64,000 bases of DNA from Uliginosibacterium sp036017065 (GCF_036017065.1 NZ_JAYXHR010000002.1:1488001-1552000), one strand, 5' to 3'. Positions 27,801-42,800 are shown, counted from the stretch's first letter. A program made the numbers and translations. Notes: generated from the sequence alone by a model not told the origin.

Positions 27801-30800
27801 TGCGAGAGTGGCGGTGTTGGCGCCGCCCGCGGCGACCGCGTAGGTCGTGCCATTGACGACGAACTGGGACACGCGGATCGGGCCGTCGGCGTCGCTGTCG
27901 TTGCCCAGCACGTTGCCGGAACCGGTGCCGGAGTCTTCCGCGATGGTCAGCGTGTCCGGTGCCGTGACGGTGGGATCGGCGACTGCCGTGACGGTGATGC
28001 TCAGCGTGTTGGTCGCGGAGCTGGTGCCGTCGGTGGCGGTGTAGGTCACCACCGGCACGCTGCCGTTGTAGTTGGCCGCCGGGGTGAAGCTGTAGCTGCC
28101 GTTGCTGTTCATCACCAGTACGCCGACGCCAGCCAGCGTGGCGGTACTGGAGCCACCTGCCGCGACGGTGTAAGTCGTGCCATTGACGACGAACTGGCTC
28201 ACGCGCAGCGGACCATCCGGGTCGCTGTCATTGCTCAGCACGTTGCCGTTGGTGGTGCCGGAATCTTCGGCAACGGTGAGCGTGTCGGGTGCCGTCACGG
28301 TCGGGTCGGCCACCGGCGTCACGTTGATGGTCAGCGTCGAGGTGTCACCGCTGGAACCGTCGGTCATCGTGTAGGTGATGACCGGCACGGCGCCGTTGTA
28401 GTTGGCGACCGGCGTGAAGGTGTAGCTGCCGTTGGCGGCGATGTTGATCGTACCCACGCCGGTGATCGTCGCGGTCTGGCCCGCGTTGAACGTGCCGGCG
28501 ACACCGGCGACGCTGAAGGTGGTGACCGTCACCGGGCCATCGACGCTGCTGGTGCCGGTCAGCACGCTGCCGGTCAGCGTGGCGTCCTCGTTCACGCTGA
28601 CGCTCTCATCCGCGTCGGTGAAGGCGTCATCCACCGCGGTGACGGTGATGTTCAGCGTGTTGGTCGCCGAGCTGGTGCCATCGGTGGCGGTGTAGGTCAC
28701 CGTCGGCACGCTGCCGTTGTAGTTGGCCGCCGGGGTGAAGCTGTAGCTGCCGTTGCTGTTCATCACCAGTACGCCGACACCCGCCAGGGTGGCCGTGCTG
28801 GAGCCACCGGCGGCGATGGTGTAGGTGCTGCCGTTGACCACGAACTGCGACACCGACAGCGGGCCGTCCGGATCGCTGTCGTTGGTCAGCACGTTGCCGC
28901 TGGTGGTGCCGGAGTCTTCCGCCACGGTCAGCGTGTCCGGTGCCGTCACGGTCGGGTCGGCCACCGGCGTCACCGTGATGTTCAGCGTGCTGGTGGCACT
29001 GCTGGTGCCATCGGTGGCGGTGTAGGTCACCGTCGGCACGGATCCGTTGTAGTTGGCGGCCGGGGTGAAGGTGTAGGTGCCGTTGCTGTTCATCACCAGC
29101 ACGCCCACGCCGGCCAGCGTAGCGGTGCTGGCGCCGCCTGCCGCCACCGTGTAGGTGGTGCCATTGACGACGAACTGGCTCACGCGCAGCGGGCCGTCGG
29201 CATCGCTGTCGTTGCTCAGCACGTTGCCGGAGCCGGTGCCCGAGTCCTCGGCGATGCTCAGCGTGTCGGCGGCGGTCACGGTCGGATCGGCCACCGGGGT
29301 CACGCTGATGTTCAGCGTGCTGGTGGCACTGCTGGTGCCGTCGGTGGCGGTGTAGGTCACCGTCGGCACGGAGCCGTTGTAGTTGGCGGCCGGGGTGAAG
29401 GTGTAACTGCCGTTGCTGTTCATCACCAGCACGCCGACGCCGGCCAGCGTGGCCGTTGCCGAGCCACCGGCGGCGACCGTGTAGGTCGTGCCGGAAACCA
29501 CGAACTGCGACACCGACAGCGGGCCGTCCGGATCCGTGTCGTTGGCCAGCACGTTGCCCGCGGTGGTGCCGGAATCCTCGGCGACCGTCAGCGTGTCGGC
29601 GGTGGCGACGGTCGGGTCGGCCACCGGCGTGATGTTCACCACCACGCTGTCGGTGTCGGTCAGCGAGCCGTCGGAGCTGACGATGGAGATCGTCGCGCTG
29701 CCGTTGTAGTTGGCGGCCGGCGTGAAGCTCAGGCCGTTCAGCGCGGCGTTGATGGCGGCCTGGCTGCCGCTCACCGTGACCGTGCCGCTACCGTTGCCGG
29801 TCACCGTCACGCCCGCGGTGGAGCCCAGGGTCAGCACGCCGTTGGCGACCGACAGGGTGGTGGTCAGGTTCGGGCTGTCGATGTCGGAGACGGTGATCGC
29901 ATTGCCGTTGGCATTGCTGAACACGCGCGACGTATCTTCGTTGATGGTCTGCGCGCCCGGCACCGCGTTGATCGGCGCGTCGTTCACCGCGGCGACGTTC
30001 ACCGTGACGGTGGCCGTCTCGGTGGTGCCGCCGGCGGTGACGGTGTAGGTGAAGTTGGTTGCGCCGTTGTAGTTCGCCGTCGGCGTGAAGACGAGCTGGC
30101 CGGACGCGTTGAGCGTCACGCTGCCGTTGTCCACCGCCACGGCCGGGCCGCCGGCAGTGATGGCGTTGCCGTTGATGGCGGTGATGCTGCGGCCGCTGTC
30201 CTCGAAGCTGTCGTTGGCCAGCGCGTTGATGGTGACCGGGCTGTCCTCGGTGGCCGCCACGGTGTCGTTGGCGATGTCCGCCACCGGCGTGATGGTCAGG
30301 TTGATGACGTCGGTGTCGCTGAGGCTGCCGTCGGAGGTCACCACGGTGACCGTGGCCGGGCCGTTGTAGTCCGGGGTCGGTGCCAGCACCGCGCCGTTCA
30401 GCGCGTTGTTGATGGCGCTCGGGCTGCCGGTGATCACCACCGTGCCGGTGCCGTTGCCGGTCACCGTGACACCGGCGGTGGAGCCCAGGGTGATGGTGCC
30501 GTGCGAGGCGGTCAGCGTGGTGGTCAGCGAGCTGCTGTCCACGTCGGACACGCCGCCCATGGTGGTGTTGAAGACGTAGCTCACGTCCTCGGTCAGGGTG
30601 GCATCCGGCGGCAGGAGGTTCACCGGGGCGTCGTTCACCGCCACCACGTTGATGCTGGCGACGGCGGGCGTCGCGTCGGTGGCGCTGTCGTTGTCGCGCG
30701 CGGCGTACTGGAAGCTGGTGTTGCCGTTCCAGTTGGTGCTGGGGCGGAAGTACACCGGACCGCTCACCACGTCGCCCGCCGCGATGGCCTGCGTACCGGC

Positions 30801-33800
30801 GGCGTCACGGTACAGCGTGCCATTGGCCGGGGTGGTGGAGATGACGTAGCCGGTCACCGTGCCATCCACGTCGCTGCCGGACAGGGTCACGGTGATCAGC
30901 GTGTCCTCGTTGCCGCTGGCGTTCGCCGCATTGGTTTCCGGCGCATCGTTCACCGGCGTGACGTTGATGGTGGTGGTGGCGGTGTTGCTGTTGTTGAAGC
31001 CGTCGGTCAGCGTCACCGTGATGTTGCGCGGCGTGGTGCTGGGCGTGTCGCTGCCGTTGGCGAAGGTGATCGCGCGCAGCGCCGTCTGGTAGTCGGCGGC
31101 GGTGGCCGAACCGGACAGCGTGATGGTGATCTGGCCGGCCGTGGTGTTGACGTTGGCGGTGATGCCGCTGGGCAGGCTGCCCAGGTTCAGCACGTCGCCC
31201 GCCTGGCGGTTGGTCAGCACGACGGTGGCACCGGCGACGTTGCCGCCGTCCGGATCGGTGATCGCCACGTCGGCATCGGTGATGGACACGCCGGCGGCCT
31301 GCTCGGTGTAGCCCACCGTGTAGTTCGCGCCGGTGGCACCGCTGGAGTTGTTGGCGTCCAGGTCGAGCGCGGGCGGGGCGTCGTTGTCGACGATGCTGCC
31401 TACGCCGCTGCCGTCGGCGATGGTGGCGTTGCTCGGGTTGCTCAGCGTGACGTTCAGCGTCTCCGTGGCCTCGGTCACCGTGTCGTTGGTGATGGGCACG
31501 GTGATGGTCAGCGTGGTCTGGCCGGGCGCGAAGCTCAGCGTGCCGCTGGTGGCGGTGTAGTCGCTGCCGGCCGTGGCGGTGCCGTTGCCGGTGGCGTAGT
31601 TCACCGTCACCGTCTGGCCGGACGCGGCCGACAGCGTGACCGTGAAGGTCATGGTGCCGGCGGACTCGTTCACGCTCACGTCGTTGATCGACAGGCTGGG
31701 CGTGGCGTCGTCGTCGACGATGGTGCCGGTGCCGGTCTGTCCGCCCACGGTGAGCGGCACGGTCTCGTTGATTTCGTCCAGCGTGTCCTGCGTGGTCGGC
31801 AGGGTGACGGTGAAGCTGGTCACGCCGGCCGGCACGGTCAGCACGCCGCCCGCGAGCGTCACGCCGTTGCTGAAGGTCGGCGTGCCGTAGTCGGCGGCCG
31901 ACGCGCTGCCGCCACCCAGCGAGAAGCTGTGGGTGGTGGCGGTGGACGACGCGTTGCTCAGCGTCACGTTGTAGACGAGGCTGCTGCCCTCGTTGGCGCT
32001 CGGGCTGCTCACGCCGCTGATGGTCGGCGCGGCGTCGTTGTCCACGATGGTGGTGGTGACGCTGTTGTTGCTGGGGTGCGCGGCGATGGCTTCGAAGCCG
32101 CCGCCGGTGATGCCGCCCAGCGACACGACGATGGTTTCATCCGGTTCGTCGGTGGTGTCGTTGGTGGTCGGCAGCGTGAAGGTGGCGCTGCTGGAACCGG
32201 CCGGGATTGTCACAGTGACCACGCCGGTGTAGTCGCTGCCACCGCCGGTGGCGGTGCCGCCGTAGTTCAGCGTCACGGTGACGGCGGTGACCGCGGGCTG
32301 GCTCAGCGACACGGTGTAGTTGCCGGTGGTCGCGCCTTCGGTGACCGAGCCCGGGCCGGCGATGCTGACCAGCACCGTGTCCGGCGTCGCTTCGTCGACG
32401 ATGCTGGTGGTGATGCTGCCGCTGCTGCCGACGGCCAGGTTCTCGAAACCGCCGCCGCTGGTGCCGCCGATGCTGACGGTGAAGCTCTCGCCGCTTTCGG
32501 CGAATGCGTCGTCGAGGGTGGCGATGTCGAAGGTCGCGCTGCTGGCGCCGGCCGGGATCGTCACCGTGGCGACACCGGTGTAGTCCGTGCCGTTGGCCGC
32601 CGTGCCGCTGTAGGTCAGCGTCACGGTGACGGCGGTCTGCGCGGCGCTCGACAGGGTGAGCGTGTAGGTGCCGCTGTTGCCTTCGGTGATGCTGGCCGGG
32701 CCGGCGCTGAGGTTGATCGTCGAGGTGTCGCTGTCGTCGCTCACCACGGTGCTGGGCGAGCCACTGGTGGCGACCGCCTCGTAGTTGCCGCCGGTGGTGC
32801 CGGTGATGGTCGTCGTGACCGTCTGGTTGCCCTGGGCATACACGTCGTCCGCGCGCACCGCGAAGGCGGCGCTGTTGGCGGAGCTGGCGCCCACCGGGAT
32901 GGTGATGGTCTGTCCGTTGGACAGCGTGACCACCAGCGGATTGCCGGCCACCACGTTGTTCACCGTAGCGGTGTAGACGATGCTGCCGCCCTCGGTGACG
33001 TTGGCGGAGGAGGCGGTCAGCGTCACGGTGGTGACATCCGCGTCGTCGGTCACCGTGGTGCTGGCCGTGCTGCTGGTGGTCAGCGCTTCGTAGTTGCCAC
33101 CGCTGGTGCCGGTGATGCTGGTGGTGAGGGTCTGGTTGCCCTGCACCTGGGCGTCATCCGCGCGCACGGCGAAGGCCGCGCTCTGTGCGCTGCTGCTGCC
33201 GACCGGGATGGTGATGGTCTGGCCATTGCTCAGTGTGATGACCAGCGGCGTGCCGGTGACGGCGTTGTTCACCGCGGCGGTGTAGATGATGCTGCCGCCT
33301 TCCACCACGCTGGCGCTGGACGCGGTCAGCGTGACGGTGGTGGCGTCTGCGTCGTCGGTCACTGTCGTGCTGGCGGTGCTGCTCGTCGTCAGGGCTTCGT
33401 AGTTGCCACCGGTGGTGCCGGTGATGCTGGCGGTGACGGTCTGGTTGCCCTGCACGTAGGCGTCGTCACCCCGCACGGCGACGGCGGCGCTCTGCGCGCT
33501 GGTCTGGCCGACGGGGATGGTGATGACCTGGCCGTTGTTCAGCGTGATGACCAGCGGCGTGCCGGCCACCGCGTTGCTGACCGTGGCGGTGTAGATGATG
33601 CTGCCGCCCTCGGTGACGCTGGCGGCCGAAGCGGTCAGCGTGACGACGGTGGCATCCGCGTCGTCGGTGACGGTGGTGCTGGTCGTGCTGCTGGTGTTCA
33701 GCGCTTCGTAGTTGCCACCCGTGGTGCCGGTGATGCTGGCGGTGACGGTCTGGTTGCCCTGCACCTGTGCGTCATCCGCACGTACCGGGTAGGCCGCACT

Positions 33801-36800
33801 CTGCCCGCTGCTGCTGCCGACGGGGATGGTGATGGTCTGGCCGTTGTTCAGCGTGATGACCAGCGGCGAGCCGGTCACCGCGTTGTTCACCGTGGCGGTG
33901 TAGACGATGCTGCTGCCCTCGGTGACGCTGCTGGCGGAAGACGTCAGCGTCACGGTGGTGACATCCGCGTCGTCGCTCACCGTCGTGCTGGCGGTGCTGC
34001 TGGTGGTCAGCGCTTCGTAGTTGCCGCCGCTGGTGCTGCCGATGCTCACTGTCAGCGTCTGGTTGCCCTGCACGTAGGCGTCGTCGCCACGCACCGCGAA
34101 CGGTGTGCTCTGCGCACTGGTGGCGCCCACCGGGATGGTGATGGTCTGGCCGTTGGAGAGCGTCACGACCAGCGGCGTGCCGGCCACCGCATTGCTGACC
34201 GTCGCGGTGTAGATGATGCTGCCGCCTTCCGTGACACTGGCGGCCGAGGCGCTCAGGGTCACCGTGGTGGCATCCGCGTCGTCGCTGACGGTGGTCGTGG
34301 CGGTGCTGGTGGTGGTCAGGGCTTCGTAGTTGCCACCGCTGGTGTTGCTGATGCTGACAGTCAGCGTCTGGTTGCCCTGGGCCTGGGCATCGTCCGGGCG
34401 TACCGCGAACGGCGTGCTCTGTGCGCTGCTGCTGCCCACCGGGATGGTGATCGTCTGGCCGTTGTCCAGGGTGATGACCAGCGGTGTGCCGGTCACCGCG
34501 TTGTTGACCGTCGCGGTGTAGACGATGCTGCCGCCTTCCGTGACGTTGCTGGCGGATGCCGTGAGCGTGACGGTGGTGGCGTCGCTGTCGTCGGTCACCG
34601 TCGTGCTGGCGGTGCTGCTGGTGGTCAGTGCCTCGTAGTTGCCATCGGTGGTGCCGGTGATGCTGGCGGTGACGGTCTGGTTGCCCTGTACGTAGGCATC
34701 GTCGCCGCGCACGGCGACGGCGGCGCTCTGTGCGCTGCTGCTGCCGACCGGAATGGTGATGGTCTGGCCGTTGTTCAGGGTGATGACCAGGGGCGAGCCG
34801 GTGACGGCGTTGTTCACCGTCGCGGTGTAGACGATGCTGCCGCCTTCGCCGACGCTGCTGGTGGAGGCGGTCAGCGTGACGGTGGTGGCATCGGCGTCGT
34901 CGGTCACCGTGGTGCTGGTGGTGCTCGTCGTGGTCAGCGCTTCGTAGTTGCCACCCGTGGTGCCGGTGATGCTGGCAGTGACGGTCTGGTTGCCCTGCAC
35001 GTAGGCGTCGTCACCCCGCACGGCGAAGGGCGTGCTCTGCGCGCTGCTGCTGCCGACCGGGATGGTGATGGTCTGGCCATTGGACAGGGTGATGACCAGC
35101 GGCGAGCCGGCCACCGGGTTGTCCACGCTGGCGGTGTAGATGATGCTGCCGCCCTCGGTGACGCTGGCGGCCGAGGAGGTCAGCGTCACCGTGGTGGCAT
35201 CCGCGTCGTCGGTCACCGTGGTGCTGGCGGTGCTGCTGGTGTTGAGCGCTTCGTAGTTGCCGCCCGTGGTGCCGGTGATGCTGGCGCTGACGGTCTGGCT
35301 GCCTTGCACCTGCGCGTCATCCGCACGCACTGCGAAAGGCGTGCTCTGCGCACTGCTGCTGCCCACCGGGATGGTGATGGTCTGGCCGTTGCTCAGGGTG
35401 ATGACCAGCGGGGCGCCGGTGACGGCGTTGTTCACCGCGGCGGTGTAGACGATGCTGCCGCCTTCCACCACGCTGGGTGCGGCGGACAGCGTCACGGTGG
35501 TGACGTCGCCATCGTCGGTGACGGTGGTGCTGGCGGTGCTGCTGCTGTTCAGCGCCTCGTAGTTGCCGCCGGTGGTGCCATTGATGCTGACCGTGAGGGT
35601 CTGGTTGCCCTGCACGTAGGGATCGTCCGCACGCACTGCGTACGGTGCGCTGTCGGCGCTGGTGGCACCGACCGGGATGGTGATGGTCTGGCCGTTGCTC
35701 AGCGTGACGACCAGCGGGCTGCCGGTCACCGCGTTGCTCACCGTCGCGGTGTAGATGACGCTGCCGCCTTCACCGACGCTGCCGGCGGCGCTGAGCGTCA
35801 CGCTGGTGGTGTCGGTGCTGTCGGTCACCGTAGTGGTGGCCGGCGTGTTGTTGACCGCGAGGTTCTCGTAGTTGCCGCCGCTGGCACCGGTGATGCTGGC
35901 GGACAGGCTGCCGCCGCCGGCATACGGGTTGTTGGCCACCGGCAGGCTGATGCTGCCGCTGCTCTGGCCGACGGCGATGATGATGCTGCTGCCGTTGGAC
36001 AGGGTCACCGTCACCGGGCTGCCGGTGACCGGCGCATTCACGCTGGCGGTGTAGGTGACGGTGCTGCCTTCCACCACGCTGCCGCTGGCGCTGAGGCTCA
36101 CGGTGGTGGTGTCGAGGGTGTCGGTCACGCTGGTCACGGCCGGCGTGCTGTTGACCTGCAGCGACTCCAGGCCGCCGCCGCTCGCGCTGGCGATGCTGCG
36201 CGACACGTTGCCGGCGTCAAGGTAGGGGTCGTCCGCCGGTGCGGCGATGCTCAGCGTGCCGGTGAGCGCACCCGCCGCGATGGTGATGACCTGGCCGGTG
36301 GACAGCGTGACGCTGACCGGGCTGGCCGCCGCGTTGTTCAGCGTGGCGGTGTACAGGATGGCGCCGCCTTCGGCGACCGTCGGCGTGGCGCTGAGCGACA
36401 CGGTGGTGACGTCCGGCGTGGCCTCGTCGCTGATCGTGGTGGTGACGCTGTTGCTGGTCGGGTGCGCGGCGATGGCCTCGAAGCCGCCGCCGCTGATGTT
36501 GCCCAGCGATACGACGATGGTCTCGCCGGAATCGGCCAGTGCGTCGTCGATGGTGGCCAGGTTGAAGGTGATGCTGGTGGCGCCGGCCGGGATCGTCACG
36601 CTGACGACGCCGGTGTAGTCGCTGCCGTTGGTGGCGGTGCCGCTGTAGTTCAGCGTGACCGTCACCGGCGTGACGGCGGCCTGGCCCAGGCTCACCGTGT
36701 AGTTGCCGGTGCTGTCGCCTTCGGTGACGGCGCCCGGACCGGCGATGCTGACCAGCACCGTGTCCGGCGTGGCTTCGTCGCTGATGGTGGCGGTGCCGGT

Positions 36801-39800
36801 GGCACTGGTGTTGGCGGTGGTGCCGGCGCTGACGTTGGCGGTCAGCGTGAAGGTCTCGCTGCCTTCGGCCAGCGCGTCATCGGTGGTGGCGACACGCACC
36901 TGCACGGCGCTCTCGCCGGCGGGGATGGTGATGCCGGCCGGGGTGACGGCCACCCAGGAGGTGCCGTTGAAGTACTCGAGCGCGGTGGCCGTGTCGGTGC
37001 CGACGATGGCGGTGCCGCTGGCCAGCACCGGGTTGAAGGTGACCGGCGTGGCGCTGAGGTTGGACAGGCCGACGGTGAACACCGCCAGGCCGCCTTCGCT
37101 GACGCTGATGTCGGACACGGTGATGCTGGGCGTGCCGTCGTTGTCCACCAGCGTGGTGGTGACGCTGCCGGCGCTGCCGGAGATCACCAGGTTCTCGAAG
37201 TTGCCGCCGGAGGCCGAGCCCAGGCTCAGTACGATGCTTTCGCTGCCTTCGGCGAAGGCGTCGTCGATGGTGGCGATGCTGAAGCTGGCGCTGCTGCTGC
37301 CCGCCGGGATGGTCACGGTGGCGACGCCGGTGTAGTCGGAGCCGTCGGCGGCGGTGCCGCTGTAGCTGATGCTGACGGTGACGTCGGTCTGCGCGGCGCT
37401 GGTGAGCGACACGGTGTAGCTGGCGCTGCCACCTTCGACGACGCTGCCGGATCCGGTGAGGCTGACGGTGGTGGTGTTGACGGTGTCGGTGACGCTGGTG
37501 GTCGCGGCCGCGCCGTTCACCACCAGGTTCTCGAAGTTGCCGCCGGTGGCGCTGCTGATGGTGGCGGACACGTTGCCGGCATCCACGTACACATCGTCGG
37601 TCGGGGCCGGCACGGACACGGTGCCGGTGGACTGGCCGGCGGCGATGTTGATGACGGCGCCGTTGCTCAGCGTGACGGTGACGGCCGATTGTGCGGCACT
37701 GGTCAGCGAGGCGGTGTAGATGATGTTGCCGCCCTCGGCGACGCTGGGCGTGGCGGACAGCGACACGGTGGTGTTGTCCGGCGTGTCGGTGACGGTCGTG
37801 CTGGCTGCGGCCGGGTTGATCGACAGGTTTTCGAAGTTGCCGCCGGTAGCGGTGGAGATGGTCGCCGACACACTGCCGGCATCGACGTACACGTCGTCGG
37901 TGGGGGCCGCATGCGTCGTGCTGCCGGTGGTGTCACCGGCGGCGATGGTGATGACCGCACCGTTGGACAGGGTCACGGTGACCGTCGACTGCGCCGCGCT
38001 GGTCAGGCTGGCGGTGTAGGTGATCTGGCCGCCTTCGGCGACGCTGTTCGACGCGGTGAGCGACACCGTGGTGGTGTCGGGCGTGTCGGTGACCGTGGTG
38101 CTGGCCGGCGTGCTGTCGACCACCAGGTTCTCGAAGTTGCCACCGGTGGCTGTGCTGATGGTGGCGGACACATTGCCGGCGTCGACATACACGTCGTCCG
38201 TCGGCGCCGGGAAGGTCACGCTGCCACTGGAAGCACCAGCGGCGATGTTGATGACGGCACCGTTGGACAGCGTGACGGTGACCGCCGACTGCGCGGCGCT
38301 GGTGAGGTTGGCGGTGTAGGTGATCTGGCCACCTTCGGCGACGCTGTTCGACGCCGTCAGCGACACGGTGGTGTTGTCCGGTGTGTCGGCGATGCTGGTC
38401 GTGGCGGCGGCCGGGTTGATCGCCAGGTTCTCGAAGTTGCCGCCAGTCGCGCTGCTGATGGTGGCGGACACACTGCCGGCATCGACATACACGTCGTCGG
38501 TGGGCGCGGCGAAGCTCACGCTGCCGGTGGCGCTACCTGCGGCGATGTTGATGACGGCGCCATTGGACAGGGTGACCGTCACCGGCGATTGCGCCGCGCT
38601 GGTCAACGAGGCGGTGTAGGTGATGTTGCCGCCCTCGGCGACGCTGCCGGATGCGGTGAGCGACACCGTGGTGGTGTCCGGCGTGTCGGTGATGGTGGTG
38701 ACGGCCGGCGCGGTGTTGACCGCGAGGTTCTCGAAGTTGCCGCCGGTGGCGTTGCTGATGGTGGCGGAGACGCTGCCGGCATCGACATACACGTCGTCGG
38801 TGGGCGCGGCGAAATTCACGCTGCCGCTGGAGGCACCGGCGGCGATGTTGATGACCGCGCCGTTGGACAGGGTGATCGTCACCGCCGTGCCCGCGGCGCT
38901 GGTCAGCGACGCGGTGTAGGTGATCTGTCCGCCTTCGGCGACGCTGCCGGACGCGGTGAGCGACACCGTGGTGGTGTCGGGCGTGTCGGTGATCGTGGTG
39001 GTCGCGGCGGCCGGATTGACCACCAGGTTCTCGAAATTCCCACCGGTGGCGCTGCTGATGGTGGCGGACACGCTGCCGGCATCCACATAAACGTCGTCGG
39101 TCGGGGCGGCGAAGCTCACGCTGCCGGTGGACGCACCGGCGGCGATGTTGATGACCGCACCGTTGGACAGGGTGATGGTGACTGGCGTGTCCGCGGCACT
39201 GGTCAGCGACGCGGTGTAGGTGATGTTGCCGCCTTCGGCGACGCTGTTCGATGCGGTGAGCGTCACCGTGGTGGTGGTGAGCGTATCGGTGACCGTGGTG
39301 GTCGCCGGTATGCTGCTCACCAGCAGGTTCTCGAAGTTGCCGCCGGTGGCACCGGTGATGGTGGCGGATACGTTGCCGGCATCGACGATGGCGTCGTCGG
39401 CGGGCGCGGCCACGCTCACCGTGCCGGTGGACTGGCCGGCGGCGATGATGATAGTGGCACCGTTGGACAGCGTGACGGTGACCGCCGTCTGTGCGGCGCT
39501 GGTCAGGCTGGCGGTGTAGATGATGCTGCCGCCTTCGGCGACGCTGGGCGTGGCGGTGAGCGATACGGTGGTGTCGTCGAGGGTGTCGCTCACCGTGGTG
39601 ACGGCGGGCGTGTTGTCGATGACGAGGCTCTCGAAGTTGCCGCCCACGGCGGTGGCGATGCGGTCCGACACGCTGCCGGCATCCAGGTGCACATCGTCGG
39701 CGGGTGCGGCCACCGTCGCGCTGCCTTGCGAGGCACCGGCGGCGATGAGGATCACCAGCCCGCTCTGCAGCGTGACGGTGACGGCGGTCTGGGCCGGGTT

Positions 39801-42800
39801 GTTCAGCGAGGCGGTGTAGGTGATCTGGCCGCCTTCGGCGACGCCGGACGTGGCGGTCAGCGACACGGTGGTGGTGTCGATGGTGTCGGTCACGCTGGTG
39901 CTGGCCGGCGTGCTGTCGACCACCAGGTTCTCGAAGGCGCCGCCGCTGGTGCTGGTGATCGTCGCGCTGACGTTGCCGGCATCGACGTGCACGTCGTCGG
40001 TCGGGGCGGCGACGGCGGTCGAGCCGGTCGTGCTGCCGGCGGCGATGTTGATGACGGTGCCGTTGGACAGGGTGACCGTCAGCGGTGCATTGGCCGGGTT
40101 GGTCAGCGTGGCGGTGTAGGTGATCTGGCCACCTTCGGCAACGCTGGACGTGGCGGACAGCGACACCGTGGTGGTGTCCTCCGGGCCGGCGGTGGCTTCG
40201 TCGGTGATGGTCGCGGTGCCGGTGGCGCTGCTGTTGCCGGTGACGCCGGCGGTGACCGTGGCGGTCAGCGTGAAGGTCTCGCCGCTGTCGGCAATCGGGT
40301 CGTCGGTGGTGGCGACACGCACCTGCACCGAGGTCTCGCCGGCCGCCAGGGTGATGCCGGCGCCGCCGACGGCGACCCAGCTGGTGCCGTTGAAGTATTC
40401 CAGCGTCGTGCCGGTGTCGGTGCCGACAGTGGCGGTGCCGCTGGCCAGGCTGGGGTTGAAGCTGATCGCCGTCGCGCTGGGGTTGGACAGGCTGACGGTG
40501 AACACCGCGTAGCCGCCTTCCACCACGCTGGTGTCGGAGACGGCCAGGGTCGGCGTGTCGTTGTCGACGATGCCGGTGGTGACGCTGCCGGCCGTGCCGG
40601 AGATCGCGAGGTTCTCGAAGTTTCCGCCGGTGGCGGTGGCGATGCTGACGGTGAAGCTCTCGGCGCCTTCGGCGAGCACGTCGTCGATGGCGGCGATGCT
40701 GAAGTTCGCGCTGCTGCTGCCGGCCGGGATGGTGATGGTCGCCACGCCGGTGAAGTCGCTGCCGTCGGCCGCGGTGCCGCTGTAGGTGAGCGTCACGGTG
40801 ACGTCGGTCTGCGCATTGCTGGTCAGCGACACGGTGTACTGGCCGCTGGCGCCTTCGGCGATGCTGCCGGCGCCGGTGATGCTTACCGTCGTGGTGTTGA
40901 GCGTGTCGGTCACCGCGGTGGTGGCCGGCGTGGTGTCACGCACCAGGTTCTCGAAGTTGCCGCCGGTGGCCGTGGCGATGGTGGCCGACACGTTGCCGGC
41001 ATCCACGTACACATCGTCGGTGGGCGCGGCGAAGGACACGCTGCCACTGGTGTCGCCGGCAGCGATGGTGATCACCGCGCCGTTGGACAACGTGACCGTG
41101 ACCGGCGACTGCGCGGCGCTGGTCAGCGACGCGGTGTAGACGATGCTGCCGCCTTCCGCGACGCTGGGCGAGGCGGTGAGCGACACGGTGGTGGTGTCCG
41201 GCGTGTCGGTGATCGTGGTGCTGGCCGCAGTGCCATTCACCACCAGGTTCTCGAAATTGCCGCCGCTGGCGTTCGCGATGGTCGCGGACACACTGCCGGC
41301 ATCGACGTACACGTCATCGGCCGGGGCTGCGACGGATACGCTGCCACTGCTGGCGTTGGCGGCGATGATGATGACCGCGCCGTTGGACAGGGTGACGGTG
41401 ACCGCCGACTGCGCCGGCGCGGTGAGCGAGGCGGTGTAGGTGATGTTGCCGCCTTCGGCCACGCTGGGCGAGGCGGTGAGCGACACGGTGGTGTTGTCCG
41501 GCGTATCGCTGACGGCGGTGGTGGCCGGCGTGGTGTCGCGCACCAGGTTCTCGAAGCCGCCGCCGGTGGCGGTGGCGATGGTGGCCGACACGTTGCCGGC
41601 ATCCACGTACGCGTCGTCGGCCGGTGCCGCGACGGACACGCTGCCGCTGCTGCTGTTGGCCGGGATGGTGATGGTGGCACCGTTGGACAGGGTGACGGTG
41701 ACGGCGGAAGTCGCCGGGCTGGTCAGCGAGGCGGTGTAGGTGATGTTGCCGCCTTCGGACACGCTGGGCGAGGCGGTGAGCGATACGGTGGTGTCGGTGG
41801 GGACGTCGGTCACCGTGGTGGTGGCCGGCGTGGTGTCGCGTACCAGGCTCTCGAAGTTGCCGCCGCTGGCGGTGGCGATGGTCGCGCTGACGCTGCGGCT
41901 GCCGGCATACACGTCGTCCGCCGGGGCCGGTACCGACACGCTGCCGCTGCTGGCGTTGGCGGCGATGGTGATGACCGCGCCGTTGGACAGGGTGATGGTG
42001 ACCGCCGACTGCGCCGGTGCGGTCAGCGAGGCGGTGTAGGTGATGTTGCCGCCTTCGGACACGCTGGACGAAGCGGTGAGCGACACCGTGGTGGTGTCGG
42101 GCGTGTCGCTGACGCTGGTGCTGGCCGGCGTGGCGTCGACCACCAGGTTTTCGAAGTTGCCACCGGTGGCGCTGGCGATGTTGCGCGCCACGCTGCCGGC
42201 ATTGAGGTACACGTCGTCGGTGGGGGCGGGCACGGTCACGCTGCCGGTGCTGCTGTTGGCGGCGATGGTGATGACGACGCCATTGTCGAGCGTCACCGTC
42301 ACCGCGGTCTGCGCGACGCTGGTCAGCGAGGCGGTGTAGGTGATGTTGCCACCTTCGGCGACGCTGGGCGTGGCGGTCAGCGACACCGTGGTGGTGTCGA
42401 TGGTATCGCTGACGTTGGTGGTGGCGGGCGTGTTGTCGACGGCCAGGCTCTCGAAGTTGCCACCGGCGGCGCTGGTGATGCTGCGGCTGACGGTGCCGGC
42501 GTCCACCGTGGTGGTGTTGGCCGGTGCCGGCACGGTGACGCTGCCGGTCGATGCGCCGGCCGCGATGGTGATCTGGATGCCGCCGGTCAGGGTGACGGTG
42601 ACCGGCGATTGCGCGGCACTGGTCAGCGAGGCGGTGTAAATGATGTTGCCGCCTTCGGCGACCGCGGGCGTGGCGCTGAGCGACACGGTGGTGGTGTCGA
42701 CGGTATCACTCACGGCGGTGACCGCCGGCGTGCCGTTGACGGCCAGGTTCTCGAAGTTGCCACCGGTCGCACCGGTGATCGTGGCCGACACATTGCCGGC

